A stretch of 64,000 nt of DNA from assembly GCA_018340805.1 (NCBI GenBank), contig JACMZG010001911.1, positions 35,737,248-35,801,247 of the forward strand. The letters run 5' to 3'. Below are positions 39,273 to 51,313 of this stretch, one piece after another. This DNA is from Microvelia longipes. Lineage: Eukaryota > Arthropoda > Insecta > Hemiptera > Veliidae. Position 1 is the first letter of the stretch. Each line of letters starts with the position of its first letter. Position numbers and translations under genes: made by a program. The notes below the pieces were generated by a model. The model saw nothing but the letters and a program-made list of their open reading frames with translations. It ran no database searches and was not told the DNA's origin.

Positions 39273-39862
39273 TCGCGGTAGTTGTCAAGGTGATCCCCTT
39301 AAGACCAGTTTTAGTTTAATAAAACTATTTCAAGAGGCGCAAATGGCATATTCATATTTTTTTACATTTTTACATCTTATAGCTTCATCAGGCGATGAAA
39401 ATTCTTTATATGTAATAATAGATCATAATAAAACAAGAAAAAATATGGACCATAGCCATATGGAGGCCCAGGGTCTCATGCTTTTTGATTATGAATCAAG
39501 GGCCTGATTTTTTTCTATTTCCTTGGAAGTGGTTTTACTTGTCATATCAACTAGCTTTAAACTCCCTTGTAGCTCCAATAAACATGCTTTATGCATGTTT
39601 TGCACTTACTTTTGATTTTCATGTCATTAAATAATTAAGTGGATATTCTTTTTACTTATAGACACACCATTGTTCAAAAGGATCAATTCCATGTGGAAAT
39701 ATAAAACGTATTTTATTGTTTTACTAGTAGATCTCCTGCTCTACTTGGACCTTTCCACATCAACCTGCTTAAATAAACCAAAACATCGAACAATTTATAA
39801 GAATAATATATAGGACCCCTTCAACGAACTCCCTCTTCACGTAGGGCCCCAGCAGTTATATA

Positions 39863-41060
39863 CAGGGTGTTTCATATAAAGTGTCCACCAGAAAAGGAGG
39901 TGATAGTACTCCTCAAAAGGAACAAAAAATGTCCTATAATATAAACCCCGATCTCCAACCGTTTTCCCACAAGGTCAAATTTAATATTTCAAAAAAATAT
40001 TTGACCTCACATCATAAAATTGTTAATAGGGATTTAACTATTCAAGCTAGAAAGGCGAAATTGGTATCATTAGAAAGCTGAGTAAATTTCCTAAAGGGCA
40101 AACTACTAACTATGTCAAATATTTTGGAACTACTGCCCAAAATTTTGCATGAAACATGTTTTTTTTTTTAAAATTAATTTTATGGAATTTTTGTAGTAGG
40201 GCATTAGAGGAAGTAAGAGGTGAGCAATAGTTCAGCCAAGAACGGAAAAAACTTCTCTTATGACTGCCCTTTAAGAAAATGTAAATATTTTCATACATTC
40301 AATAGTCAAAAATGTAAGCTATTGTTGCTAGAAGTTGCAAAAACTGACCATTTTTGTCGTATAAAAGCGAACATAATGTGTTATTTTAACAAAATATTTT
40401 ATTTTCGAAAGTAATTTAATAATACGATTTTTAGACTCTAGAAGGTAAAATAAACCTATTTTATTCTTACACATTTTTCTCTAAAACCACTCTTTTCCCT
40501 TGCTTTAGAGATTTTTAATTATTTTATGTACCATGTAATTAACATTGTAGACATATGCAAAAATGCCAAAAAAATAACAGTTTTTCCAACTTCTAGGAAG
40601 AATGGCTTAAAATTTTGACTATTGAATGTATGAAAATATTTACATTTTCTTAAAGGGCAGTCATAAGAGAAGTTTTTTCCGTTCTTGGCTGAAATTTTGC
40701 TCATCTCTTACTTCCTCTAATGCCCTACTACAAAAATTCCATAAAATTCATTTTTTTTAAAAAAATCATGTTTCATGCAAAATTTTGGACAGTAGTTCCA
40801 AAATATTTAACAGTTAGTAGTTTGTCCTTTAGGAAATTTACTCAGCTTTCTAATGATACTAATTTCGTCTTTCTAGCTTGAATAGTTAAATCCCTATTAA
40901 CAATTTTATGATGTGAGGTCAAATATTTTTTTGAAATATTAAATTTGACCTTGTGGGAAAACGGTTGGAGATCGGGGTTTATATTATAGGACATTTTTTG
41001 TTCCTTTTGAGGAGTACTATCACCTCCTTTTCTGGTGGACACTTTATATGAAACACCCTG
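39863..41060. mobile_element. 1.2-kb palindromic element with CAGGGTGTTTCAT ends
   Basis: The two arms, roughly 500 bp each, are nearly identical in inverted orientation and meet near 40461. The ends are CAGGGTGTTTCATATAAAGT and its complement, with TATA directly outside both (39859-39862 and 41061-41064), a candidate target duplication. The same open frames appear mirrored in each arm (for example MSTRKGGDSTPQKEQK, and SAKNGKNFSYDCPLRKCKYF), because the arms are copies and not because they are genes. It is inserted in the hAT-like element 39104-41226, so it is the younger insertion. Confidence 0.8.
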
Positions 41061-41739
41061 TATATTCTTGTAGTGAACTAATAAAAAATCAAAAGAAATA
41101 AATAATGCGTATAAAAAATTTGAATTGTTTTATATTTTATTTATAAAAATAACTTTAAGGGCTCAGAGGGGCCCAGAAGGACAAAAGGCCCTAAAGGGGC
41201 AGCCCCTCTCGCCCAGTCCGCTACTGATCTCAAGTAATAGTTTTCAATCTGAAAATCATTAGTACTACTAAACCTGAAAGACCACATTGTATTGTTGATT
41301 AGAGCACTTGTTTTGGTAAGGCAAAAACAAATTGTGTTCCCTTCGTAAACATTTTAAGTAACTAAGCTAGTTACACTATTTCTTCAAGATAAAATTCCTC
41401 AGCTCTAAAATCCTTTCATAAATCAATAGTCTGTAAACATTCTAATTTCTTGAGTACATTTTTCCATTATATCAGAATGTTAGAGGCTTATAATTGATTC
41501 TTACATTTGGCCAATGTAACCAGGTTTCACAAACAAGAGAAACATTAACAAGCTGCCAAATGTAGTAATAAGTTTCTCTATCTTGCATTACAAAACTTAA
41601 TAGAAAATCACTGGCTATTAAGGCTAATAATTTTTATACTAATGGCATTAGTATAAAAACACAATTTGTTTACACATGATCATATATGTCAATCAATAAA
41701 ATTAGAACTAAACAAATAATAGAATTTAACTTCGTATAT

Positions 41740-41880
41740 TTTTTTACCATACATAGTAGTAATTGAGTAATCATTTTCAGCTAGATCACACAATTTTTCA
41801 AGGTTATGCGATTTTTTAAAATGTACGCTGAGTCATTTTTGGGGTTAATGACGTCATACACATAAAGAAAACCACTGATG
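41740..41880 (+). repeat. fragment of the 20125/36950 repeat family
   Basis: GATTTTTTAAAATGTACGCT, then GAGTCATTTTTGGGGTTAAT, then GACG follow the same order as TATGATTTTTCAAAATTTTC and GAGTAATTATTGCGGGTTGA then TGACG at about 37460-37505. It is a short diverged fragment. Confidence 0.35.
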
Positions 41881-43221
41881 TAATTGAGATCTAATTAAAC
41901 TCATATCACCTCCTGAACTTTAAATGTATCTAAATCAACATTAAAACGGCTGTAGAAAAGAAAATAAAAAAAACAATAAAACACCAAAAAAATTCATAAA
42001 CTATAATTTATAATAGTTTACTGGTACATATTTACAAGATGTTTATTGTTAGTATTCATTTATAAAATTAGTTTTAAAAATCACAATTAACAAATTTATA
42101 AAAAATTTAAATTAATGAACTGAGAAAATCTTAATGGCAGCACAAAAAGCAATTGTGAGATTTATTTCAAATTATTAACAGAAAATATCTAATCACAGAA
42201 GTTGTTTATCCCATCTAGTTTTTCAATAATAAATCTTAAAAGTTACTGAGCAGCAAAAACAATGCCATTTAATATTACGAAAAATAAAATATTTGGCACT
42301 ATCAGTGTTTAGATGTAAGTGATGATTAAATGTTTATTTTTTAAAATGGATTATTTTGAACAAACAAAATACTTAGAACGCACAAAAGCAACAAACAAAG
42401 GGCCCATTTACGTAAGAATCATGGTGTTAAATTATAGGTATAATACAATGCCAACAAAATTTATTCAGAACTATATTTCTTGAAAAATCCTTTAAAAATG
42501 ATTAATTGCACTCTATGCACCATAAGTCAATATTTCAGGGCATCCCTGGAGAAACAAAGAACAAGAACTATATTTAATATTTATAAATTGCTGTTCTGTA
42601 CCAAATAAAAAATAATATACTCATGCATTCCCTGGATCTGGAACACACCAGATGTTTATCATAATTATCAGTTGGCAGATAAAACAAACTGGTTTTCCAC
42701 TCTCTACAGATAGAAACCAGCAATGATTTTTATTCACAATAAATTAGCTTTCTCACAAATATCATTCATATGAAGTGTGAAATTTTAAAAGAGGTACAAG
42801 TAAAATTAATCAGTGTTACATTCACATTATGTAATGTAATAATACTAAGAATTAGTTATTTGAAGTCAAATTTATACAAAACATTATAACAAATTGTTAA
42901 TTGTAAGTATTGTACAATGACACAAGAGCAGTAGTTAAGAAGATTGTTTGAGATTAATCAAGTCATATGTCTATGTTATGATCGAAGGAAAAAGTATTTA
43001 ACTTAATCTTAAGCAACTAAGAATAATACCCTAAATATCTAAGTAAACAAAAGTAAGAATTTTTATACTGAGCACATATATCAATTTATTTTTATCATTC
43101 TCATAGAAATGATCAAGCAGGAAGCCAATTCTCTTTTCAGTTGTTACCTAGAAGCTACAAAAGGGCTGTTTTTTAATTATTTATCCTTAGTATCACTTTT
43201 AAGTTGTAGAATTCACACATT

Positions 43222-43300
43222 TTAAATAAATTAAAAACAATGACTTCAATTCTATAAAAAAAATCTTATAGAATTGAAGTCATTGCTTTAATTTATTTAA
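43222..43300. repeat. 33-bp-arm hairpin downstream of neurochondrin
   Basis: The arms share ATGACTTCAATTCTATA and its exact complement and continue into AT-rich sequence with one or two mismatches. The loop is about 11 nt of mostly A. It lies about 210-290 nt 3' of the neurochondrin stop on the minus strand, and a minus-strand AATAAA (43292-43297) falls inside the hairpin, so it may be in the 3' UTR. Confidence 0.7.
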
Positions 43301-43508
43301 TAAATAAAAATATAATAAAACACTAAGCAGAAACAAAATGGAGAAGGCCTGGCTTCTAAATAGTAAAAATATACAACAAAATAAATCATATAAAAAATTC
43401 TTTAAGCATGTTAATGAATGAATAAATAATAATACTTCATAGAGAATATTTAGCATTACTTTCACCTGATGAAGCATCAAAATATTATAAAATTAAAGGA
43501 AAAAAGAA

Positions 43509-45731
43509 TTATCTCCCAAAAATGCGTTTGCCAAAATCCATAAATTTGTGAGTCCTACAAACTTTTAAAACATCATCGTCTTTCTTTAAAGTTTGAATTA
43601 GGTTAGAATTGGCTTCAACAACTGCGACCAGAAAATCTTCATAAGCAGATTTAACATTTGATTCAAGAGCACCTTGACGGACTTTGCTGAGAGTCTTTAT
43701 TATGCCATCAATCCAACCACTTTCCACAGCAAACTCAGACACCCAAGGAATGAGTTTAATAAGATTACTTAGAGTTTGCATACCAAGGAACCAGAGCTCT
43801 GTAATTTCTAACCAGAATGGTTTATAATTCATTGACACCACTAATGTAGATGTATCATTAGATTCGTCAATATTATAGGCATCCCAAAGAAATCTGATGG
43901 TAGACTGTATAAATCTATATAACGAAAAATCATTTTTGCTGACATTGTTGCAACGTTGTTTTAACAAAAGTAGCCCTAGCACTGCCATATTGCCATGTAA
44001 AACTAAATTCTCAGGTATATCTTTTAAGTCAGTAAGGGCTTCTGTAATAAATTTATGAAGCGATTCAAAAACAGGGTCAGAATCCACAAGGTCAGGCTCT
44101 AAAACAGTTAAATTCATGAATATATTGCAGAGACTAACCATCGCTTCTCTAGAATCCTTCATATCCTCAAGGACCTCAGGAGGAATGGGTACATCAACTT
44201 TTGCCTTAAGTCTGTCAGCTCTGGGTACAGGTGGTTTTTTATAATTTACAATGGACCAATGAAACTTAATACAATCAAGTAAAACTTCAGCTTGTTTTAA
44301 TTCTAACAACAGTCTTCTTGCTTTGTTATCAACAGTAAGATGGCAAAGTCCTGGAAGGAGTAATCTAACAAGATTGATCTCCTTCATTCTATCATTAGGA
44401 TCATTCCCATTAGAAGCACTAGCACCATTGCCTTTGGCTTTATTTGCTTCATAGTTAGCTTTAAAATTGTAAAAAGTCTCATTTGAAAAATTTAGAATAA
44501 AAGGGGTTAAATCAGTTATTGAATCTCTATGTGCAGCAGGATCTTGAGACATCCAAGCTGCAAGAGCTCGAATAGTAGCACAAACAAAGTATTTTAATTC
44601 AACTTCCATGTTAGTGGCGTTTGGATGCTGGCTAGATATAATTTGTAGAGTTCCTACAATAGCTGAAAATGCACCTTTCAAAGAAATGTAAAGCTGCTGT
44701 TTTTCTTTTGAGTCAAGTTCAAGAACATCTGAAGAAATATATGTCATAGTAAGCTCAAGAACTAAGAAACAAGCAACAACAAGTTCAGCGTTTGACAGTA
44801 TTTCTTTTAGACTCCTATCTTCGAGCTGCATTCGCACTTCAACAGAACATAAATGAATAAGAAGAAGCAAGAACTGTTTTGGCTTTTCTTCATCTGTGAG
44901 AGACCACTCTACTCCCAAAAGATCAATTACAATTGAGACCAGTTTTAAAGCAGGATCTCGCTGGTTTTTAGTGATTTTACTAGAAAGGATATTTTTTAAT
45001 CCTTCTCTAAGATAAGAAGGCCATATTTCAGTAGTCCATGATACTAGATTAGGTTTTGTTGCTTGAAATAATATTTTTAATAATATGTCACAAAGTTCAA
45101 ATTTACGCTCAGTGTTGTCAGTTCTGAAATCTAAAGCAACTTTATTGAGTAATGCGATATATTGTTCACTATTTTCCCTGGCCCAAGTTTTGCTATCTGA
45201 TGCTCCTAACATTTTTACTAATATATCAAGAGCTTTATCAGTTTGAAAAGTCTGTTGCAGGAATATATCACACATCTTAGAAAGCCCATTAATCCCATGA
45301 AGAGATTTTAACCCAGCAGGACATTCAGCAATGCAAATTAGGCATTTATATGCTTCACTCACAATCATTAAGTTGTCATCACTGTCATCAGTCTCTGAAA
45401 CCTGAATAACTTCTAATAGACTTGGAACAATATCTATCATACCTTTATGAGATGCAAGTTCAGGGTCAACACAGAAGCTTGAAATGATTGAAACAGCGAC
45501 AGATTTATATATCTGTGGAGGGCAGTCTGTAGGAGCATCATCTGAGCAAAGTAATCGACTTAGAAACGTACTGCCTATAGCTTCAAAAAGTAATTTTTTA
45601 CAAGCAGTTGAGCATTCATCTCCCTTGGTTAATTTGGCAGCCATAAAAAGGGCCGCAAACTTCTCAGTGTCATTTTTCGCAGCTTTTAAGATATCCGCAC
45701 ATTTTTTCACATTGGCTGGAATGTTAGACAT
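43509..45731 (-). CDS. Ncdn: neurochondrin homologue
   Basis: An uninterrupted 740-codon frame starts at ATG 45731-45729 (MSNIPANVKKCADILKAAKN) and ends FMDFGKRIFGR. The length matches neurochondrins (about 700-740 residues). The whole protein is helical, leucine-rich and ARM/HEAT-like with no signal peptide or membrane segment. Family-typical stretches include FAALFMAAKLTKGDE (about residues 25-39), the CVDPELASHKGMIDIVPSLLEVI region, and EINLVRLLLPGLCHLTVD in the middle. Neurochondrin is a cytoplasmic protein known in vertebrates to affect CaMKII signalling, mGluR5 trafficking and Sm-protein/SMN associations. Insect function is inferred by homology. The coding part is a single exon here. 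An AG (TTGCTGCAG) just 5' of the ATG, near 45743-45748, could end a 5' UTR intron. A retrocopy is possible in principle, but I see no poly(A) remnant or disabling change. Confidence 0.93.
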   Translation of the reverse strand: MSNIPANVKKCADILKAAKNDTEKFAALFMAAKLTKGDECSTACKKLLFEAIGSTFLSRLLCSDDAPTDCPPQIYKSVAVSIISSFCVDPELASHKGMIDIVPSLLEVIQVSETDDSDDNLMIVSEAYKCLICIAECPAGLKSLHGINGLSKMCDIFLQQTFQTDKALDILVKMLGASDSKTWARENSEQYIALLNKVALDFRTDNTERKFELCDILLKILFQATKPNLVSWTTEIWPSYLREGLKNILSSKITKNQRDPALKLVSIVIDLLGVEWSLTDEEKPKQFLLLLIHLCSVEVRMQLEDRSLKEILSNAELVVACFLVLELTMTYISSDVLELDSKEKQQLYISLKGAFSAIVGTLQIISSQHPNATNMEVELKYFVCATIRALAAWMSQDPAAHRDSITDLTPFILNFSNETFYNFKANYEANKAKGNGASASNGNDPNDRMKEINLVRLLLPGLCHLTVDNKARRLLLELKQAEVLLDCIKFHWSIVNYKKPPVPRADRLKAKVDVPIPPEVLEDMKDSREAMVSLCNIFMNLTVLEPDLVDSDPVFESLHKFITEALTDLKDIPENLVLHGNMAVLGLLLLKQRCNNVSKNDFSLYRFIQSTIRFLWDAYNIDESNDTSTLVVSMNYKPFWLEITELWFLGMQTLSNLIKLIPWVSEFAVESGWIDGIIKTLSKVRQGALESNVKSAYEDFLVAVVEANSNLIQTLKKDDDVLKVCRTHKFMDFGKRIFGR

Positions 45732-46734
45732 GTTCTTCTACTTCTGCAGCAATTTCCACTTGAACAATAAAAGTAGATGAGAAATTATTAAATAAAACTA
45801 AAAACTTATACTTAAGCACCTTTAACTCGATAAAATGTAAAATTTAATAAAACAAGAGCACATGGACAGTGAACTCACAGGGTTAATAAGCTGCTAAGTG
45901 AAATATAGGGCTGGATACTATTTTTGAACTGAGAGGCACGATGTAGGAAGGAGGAGGAGGCGGTGAAAGCATCTTCTCTTGGCATCGGCTAGAGTTTCTT
46001 TTACAGCTCTAAACTACTTAAATAAATGAAACTCATTCTAAAATTAGATAAATTTTCTTCTACACATTCAATTATAATCAAAACAACCGCCACCAGAATT
46101 CTGATAACAGAAGAAATAAAGTCGAATTCGAGTTAACATGACAGCACAGCACTGAATTGCAGCCGCTGAATATTATGGCACAATATTATATGTTTATCAT
46201 AAACACTTTTAAACAAAATGTATAATTTATTAAATATTTCGTTTATAAAAACTATTATATAAATGACAAACAATAAGTTTGTTTTGTACTATTATATTTT
46301 GTATTATTCTAAGATATAAATTCAAAGTACACCAACACACAAGCTGCTTTTTTTTAAAGAAACCAAATATTGATAACAAACTGTCGAAAAAATAAGAAGA
46401 GGAAGAAGATATTAATTATTTTGAAAGTTGGATATCATTACAAATGTTTTAAATTATTTTTTAAATACTAATTATTTACATTCTTGTTGTAAGTTTATTT
46501 TAATAAAAGTTTGAAGAAACTCCACTGAAAAATTGTTCAAAGAAAGTAAGTATTTGAATTCAATTAGTATAGGTATATCATATTCGAAATTTGAAGACGT
46601 TTTATTTTTCTTTATTATTCATATTTTAAAATTAACTATCCTAAATTATGTGGGAGATTGAGACTATATGATGACACAGTACAGTTTAGGGTCTGTGTGT
46701 ACTACGTACTCACAGCGTATTTAACAGGTGATTG

Positions 46735-46915
46735 TATTCCATAGGCATTAAATACGATAAGGTTCTTGCACCGTATTTGTTTAGTCGATTGAGTGAGATT
46801 ACGTGATAACCAATCCCGCCAAAACATCACATCTTTTATGGTGAAGGCTACTTTTGGTTATAAGAAAGTTTAATACAAAAAATATATTTAATTAAATTGT
46901 GATTTATTTGCATAA
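46735..46915 (+). repeat. dispersed repeat shared with 54198-54380
   Basis: Blocks in the same order at both places: GTTCTTGC, CCGTATTTGTTTAGTCGATT (CCATATTTGTTTACTCGATC in the other), GTGAAGG, GGTTATAAGAAAGTT, TTTAATTAAATTGTGATTT. Same orientation. Identity unknown. Confidence 0.65.
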
Positions 46916-47061
46916 TAATAAAGTTACACTTAAAACAAATGTTCCTAAAGTTGATGAAAAACTGTAATATTTAAGTGAAATAAAAGTTTGACAAGAAGGT
47001 TATCCGTTAAATACGATCGCTCTAAAGCTATATACATCGTACACCTTAATGGGGGATCTAT

Positions 47062-47290
47062 TTAGATTCCATCTCCCTAGTTCATATAATTAGATTCTCT
47101 CCGCACGGTTCATACAGCTAATATTACCATATTTAGATATTATACTGTATACGATCTGTGGTTTAAGAAGTGTGTGTGAACGTACGTCATATTAAGTACA
47201 CTAGGTAAATATATGCTGTATGAACTATGCGGAGATAATTCAGTTGGATGGCTATAACAAGGGAAATGGAATCTGGTTAGTCTGGTCCAA
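47062..47290. repeat. diverged inverted repeat
   Basis: Left arm TAGATTCCATCTCCC and CTCTCCGCACGGTTCATACA; right arm complement CAGATTCCATTTCCC and TATCTCCGCATAGTTCATAC. It may belong to the same composite family as 46735 and 54198, since GTTCATACAGCTTAT also occurs near 54433. Confidence 0.55.
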
Positions 47291-48006
47291 ACTACTGATA
47301 AGGTAAGGACCTAGCTAGGTGATTGTATTTGACGATTAACCTTTTCAACATACTGTTATTTCATTTAAATATTTTTTCCAAATAACTATTCAAATTTATT
47401 TTTTAGAGTTATTTTATTATTATGCAAAGAAATTACCATTTTATTCAATATATTTTTTGTAGCCCCAGTTTACTTTCACTATATATAACGCCATATTTTG
47501 GATCGTATTCTATCAACTTACTAATTTGGTGCAAGAAGTGAAGATGAATACGTATTTGCATACTAAAATGCATTTGCAATACGATCACTTGATAAATATT
47601 AGTATATGACAGGTATGTTGTGTACTTGATGGATGAATTACTACCTGTTAGGGGGGGGGGGGAGAATAAATAAACATTGATTTGTAAAATTATTAGAAAT
47701 GTATCACAGTTTTATATTGCAATACAAATGCATTGGTAGATGTAAAAATATATGTGCTCCCAAGAGTCTTAATATTTCAATGGTATTATGTTTTAATATT
47801 ATTATAATATCCAACGTGTTATGGTTTCACAACATTTCTATATGTTTGTTTATTTACAATCTATTTACTAGTGAATAAATGTAGAAAGCTTTCTACTGTT
47901 AGGAAAGATACATATTAGTATGTTTTTTTAATTGTATTGGATTTTATTGCATTTCTTATGTTTACTTTATGCACAATATTCAAGTATTTATTTGATTTTA
48001 GAAAAC

Positions 48007-48918
48007 ATGTCTGAGGCTCACAAGGCTTTAATGTCGACCAAAAGAAATTCAGAGTCTTCAAGTGGAGTTGAACCAATGTCCCTGGTAGAAGTTGTCTCAG
48101 ATTATTTACACTACAATCATCCATCCCAGTATACTTCTTCAGGAATACCTTTAGAACATTACTATGGTTTAACTTATAGTAATGCTATCAGCGAGTTACA
48201 CCAGAGAACAGAGCGTTTAACATACAAATGTACTCAGTGTAGCCACACTGAAAATAACAAAGAAATGCTTTTTAATCATTTAAAATATGCTCACTTTAAT
48301 GATGGATCATATTCTTGCAATGTATGTAATGATAAATTCAACTCGTGTGTTGACTTAAATAAACACATGGCTACAAAACATGAAGAACTTAATAAGCAAA
48401 GTAAACCATTTTTATGTGATTTCTGCTTTTATAGAGCTAAATTTAAAAGTGTCCTTAAAAGACATATAGATTTTGTGCATAAGGGTGTTAAAATGTTTTG
48501 TTGTGATAAATGTGATTATAAAACTAGTCTTAAAACAAATTTAAATAAACATGATCAAGCTGTACACCTTGGTATTAAATTATTTAAATGTGCTATGTGT
48601 AATTATGAAAGTAGTCAAAAAAGCAATCTAAACTCTCACATCCTTTTAATTCATGATGGAATCAAACAGTTTAACTGTCATATTTGTGATTATAAAACTA
48701 ATTTAAGAAATAATTTAAAATTACATATTAAAACCATTCATGAACGGATAAAAGATTTCACCTGTGATATGTGCAGTTACAAAACTAGTTTAAAGACAAA
48801 TCTAAAATCACATGTTTTAAAAGTTCATTCTGGTGATAAAGAATTTGAATGTGGTAGCTGTGACTTCAAAACTCACAAGCAAAGTGTATTAAACAGACAT
48901 TACACTAAATCACACTGA
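48007..48918 (+). CDS. eight-finger C2H2 zinc-finger protein
   Basis: A 303-residue protein from ATG 48007. The frame is open 25 codons further up, but there is no upstream ATG and a TTTTAG acceptor ends at 48001, so the exon starts at 48002 and this ATG is the natural start. An earlier in-frame coding exon is not excluded. The N-terminal 72 residues are Ser-rich and low in structure. Eight CxxC-x12-H-x4-H fingers follow at about residues 75-96, 104-125, 137-158, 166-187, 195-216, 224-245, 253-274 and 282-303, and the last His is the final residue. Fingers 4-7 are repeats of the C-D/N-Y-K-T/S-S type with short linkers ending in K-x-F instead of TGEKP, the Hunchback/gastrula-finger-like style common in insect expansions. 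It is probably nuclear and nucleic-acid binding; the target is unknown. There is no BTB, ZAD or SET domain in this exon. Confidence 0.9.
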   Translation: MSEAHKALMSTKRNSESSSGVEPMSLVEVVSDYLHYNHPSQYTSSGIPLEHYYGLTYSNAISELHQRTERLTYKCTQCSHTENNKEMLFNHLKYAHFNDGSYSCNVCNDKFNSCVDLNKHMATKHEELNKQSKPFLCDFCFYRAKFKSVLKRHIDFVHKGVKMFCCDKCDYKTSLKTNLNKHDQAVHLGIKLFKCAMCNYESSQKSNLNSHILLIHDGIKQFNCHICDYKTNLRNNLKLHIKTIHERIKDFTCDMCSYKTSLKTNLKSHVLKVHSGDKEFECGSCDFKTHKQSVLNRHYTKSH

Positions 48919-51313
48919 GGGATGTCACTTGTCTTTTTACTTGAAATTAACCAGTATGGAAATGACTGAGTTTAAAAATGGAATGATTAATGGAGTAATT
49001 AAGACTTAATGTGACATCAGGTGGTTTGCTTGTATAAATGACTCATACTCACAGTACATTCAGTTTTAGATTACAGCCTACCCTTGCAATCACTGATAAA
49101 GATTTTTATTTTTTACATGAAATTAATTTTTAGCAATTAACACATTCAGTAAAGATGGCAAAATACTGACTTTTGTAACATAAGCCTTGTTACTATTCGG
49201 TGGTTCTAGACCTATAGCTTATCTTGAGGATTGAATCAATTTGGATAATGAAGGGGTTTACTTACTACACAAATAGTTACAAATTTAATATATGTGAGGA
49301 AATGCAGTCTATTGGTTCTTGCTCACCCCATTTGAACAGTTAACACAGTTGGAATTTTTTTCTCCTAATTTCTCATGGTCTTTAGCAATTTTTTTAAATA
49401 ATCAAAGACAAAATTTATAAAATAGCCCTACTTTTCCTTCCCAACTACTAGATATAGGTATCGGAGATGGAAATATGTAGTCAAATATTAACTATTTCAG
49501 TTTTAACAGCTGTATAAAGCTTGTCTATCAGGATGGTAACTATATCTCTTTGAATATTACCAAGGATTATGGAATATATGCTCCTAGGTGTTACCATCCA
49601 TTCATTTGAATCCATACGTATATGAATATTACAGTTTATTCTTATCTTAAATAGATCACATAATGATAAAAACATTTTCAACTTCATTTGTATGTCTCAC
49701 ACCTATTTACTTTTATTAAATATTCAACACTGTACATATCCGTAGTTAGGAATTTAATTAAAGGATGAGAATCTTATGCCCAACTCACACTTATTTAAAT
49801 TAATTTCACAGTAAAAAGTTAAAATGGGACACTAAAGTGGAACTAAAACACATCATCTAGTGCTTTGACAATTATTACTGATATTTTAGCTGTCCGAAAA
49901 ACTCTTATTTAAATATAATCTTTTTAGATTTGATCTCTTAATTATACTCAATAGTTTTTAATAAATGAATTGCATCATTGCGATGGATTCATAAAATATT
50001 ATTGTGTAGTAAGCATTAAATTTTGAATGTTTATATTATGTTCCATAGAAATATTAAAAAAATTAACTTTAATAGATTTGCTGGTGTAAATTTCTTGACA
50101 TGGTGTTACACCTAAATTGTATCTATCAGCTAATGTGATTTTAGTGATATTTAGAGGTATGTTATTATAATTTCTTAAAAAATATATAATTAAATACTTG
50201 TTTCCTTCTATTATTAAATTAAAATTTTAAATTATTAAAAAATTCTTAAAATCTGTGATTAGATTATTAAATAACATAAATAGTTTTAAACCAGTAGACA
50301 AAAGTTATTTATGTTGTACATCTATTAATAATTTTTCCTTGAGATTGTTGAGAAACACTCACTGCCAATTGTCACCAGTTAAATCAGTTTGGTGGTTATA
50401 GGGAAAATCAGATTTCACGTCATTTGTTACATTATAATATTCTTGTTGGTGGAATATTACAGCTCATGTCAAAAACATAAATGCATTGAATCGGCTGTAT
50501 TCTCTAATTTAGCTAACCAACTACATTTGACTCCAGTCAGTGAATGGATATGAAAAAAATAAGACATTTTAAACTAACTAACATAAGTAGGTGTCAAATA
50601 CGACTAAGTTAATTTACTGTTACTATGTAGTAAGCAATTCTGATGTCCACCCTTAAAAGTACCTTATTATATTTTACCTATCTGAAATGTATTCAATAAA
50701 AAATAGTTTTTTTAATGTAATTAATTAAATTATTTTGAAATTTTTATTTGAACATTTTTTTGTTTGTAGTCTATTAATAAACATATATTACATTTGTTCT
50801 ATGACTTAGTTTTCCTCCCTATTCTAAATTCAAAAAAGAAATAAATAGGTGATAAATTGAAGCAGCCTTTAGCATGTTCACAATAAGCTATTTTCTGATG
50901 ATAATTAGCTAAAAAAGACATCTGCAATATACATTAAAACTTGGACACCCTATTATATTTGTAAGTGCCAAGTGCTGAAAACTATCATTTTATGAAAAAA
51001 TAAGGCGTCGTGTCCCGAATCCATGTATCTATTATAATGCTTCCTCTCCTTGTAAGAGGCACAAACACTTGCTCAATTTAAAAAAAGTATTATTGATAAA
51101 AGGTAACTGACAAAAAGAGCAATAGGAAGCATATTGATAACATGTTTCATCCATTTCACTATCCAGAATCCTGCCATTGGACTTTTAATCATTACGGTTA
51201 TTTTGATGCACAACGATTTTATCTTTATTATTAGATTAGCTGTAGTTACATTTTACATGAGGTACCATTTAGTTAAGTGTTAATCATTATTGCACTTATA
51301 AGAGGGAAGATAT

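Larger units (their letters stand above)
39104..41226. mobile_element. hAT-like nonautonomous element with nested insertion
   Basis: Terminal inverted repeats TAGTGGCGTACTGGG (left) and CAGTAGCGGACTGGG (right end, reverse strand) are flanked by ATCTCAAC at 39096-39103 and ATCTCAAG at 41227-41234, an 8-bp target duplication with one mismatch. An 8-bp duplication with CAGTGGCG-type ends is characteristic of the hAT superfamily. A (TA)n tract (39167-39270) and the palindromic element 39863-41060 lie inside. No transposase frame is visible. Gene-free interior 39271-39862 is AT-rich and nondescript. Confidence 0.7.
45732..48006. other. 2.3-kb divergent spacer between neurochondrin and the zinc-finger gene
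   Basis: This spacer must contain both promoters and 5' UTRs, but no clear TATA or initiator can be assigned. GC-rich GGAGGAGGAGGCGGTG near 45950 is the only island-like patch. Repeats at 46735-46915 and 47062-47290 occupy the middle. A run of G lies at about 47651-47663. A TTGATTTTAG acceptor at 48001 shows that the plus-strand gene has an upstream, probably untranslated, exon somewhere here. Confidence 0.5.

Noticed and set aside
39881..41042. Mirrored 60-66-codon frames at 39881, 40220, 40519 and 40842
   Set aside because: Identical peptides in both arms of a palindromic element; no evidence of a gene.
45484..45780. 98-codon plus-strand frame
   Set aside because: Antisense shadow of the neurochondrin coding sequence.
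47932..48006. 25-codon upstream extension of the zinc-finger frame
   Set aside because: It begins with TTG, contains no ATG, and is separated from the coding part by a TTTTAG splice acceptor.
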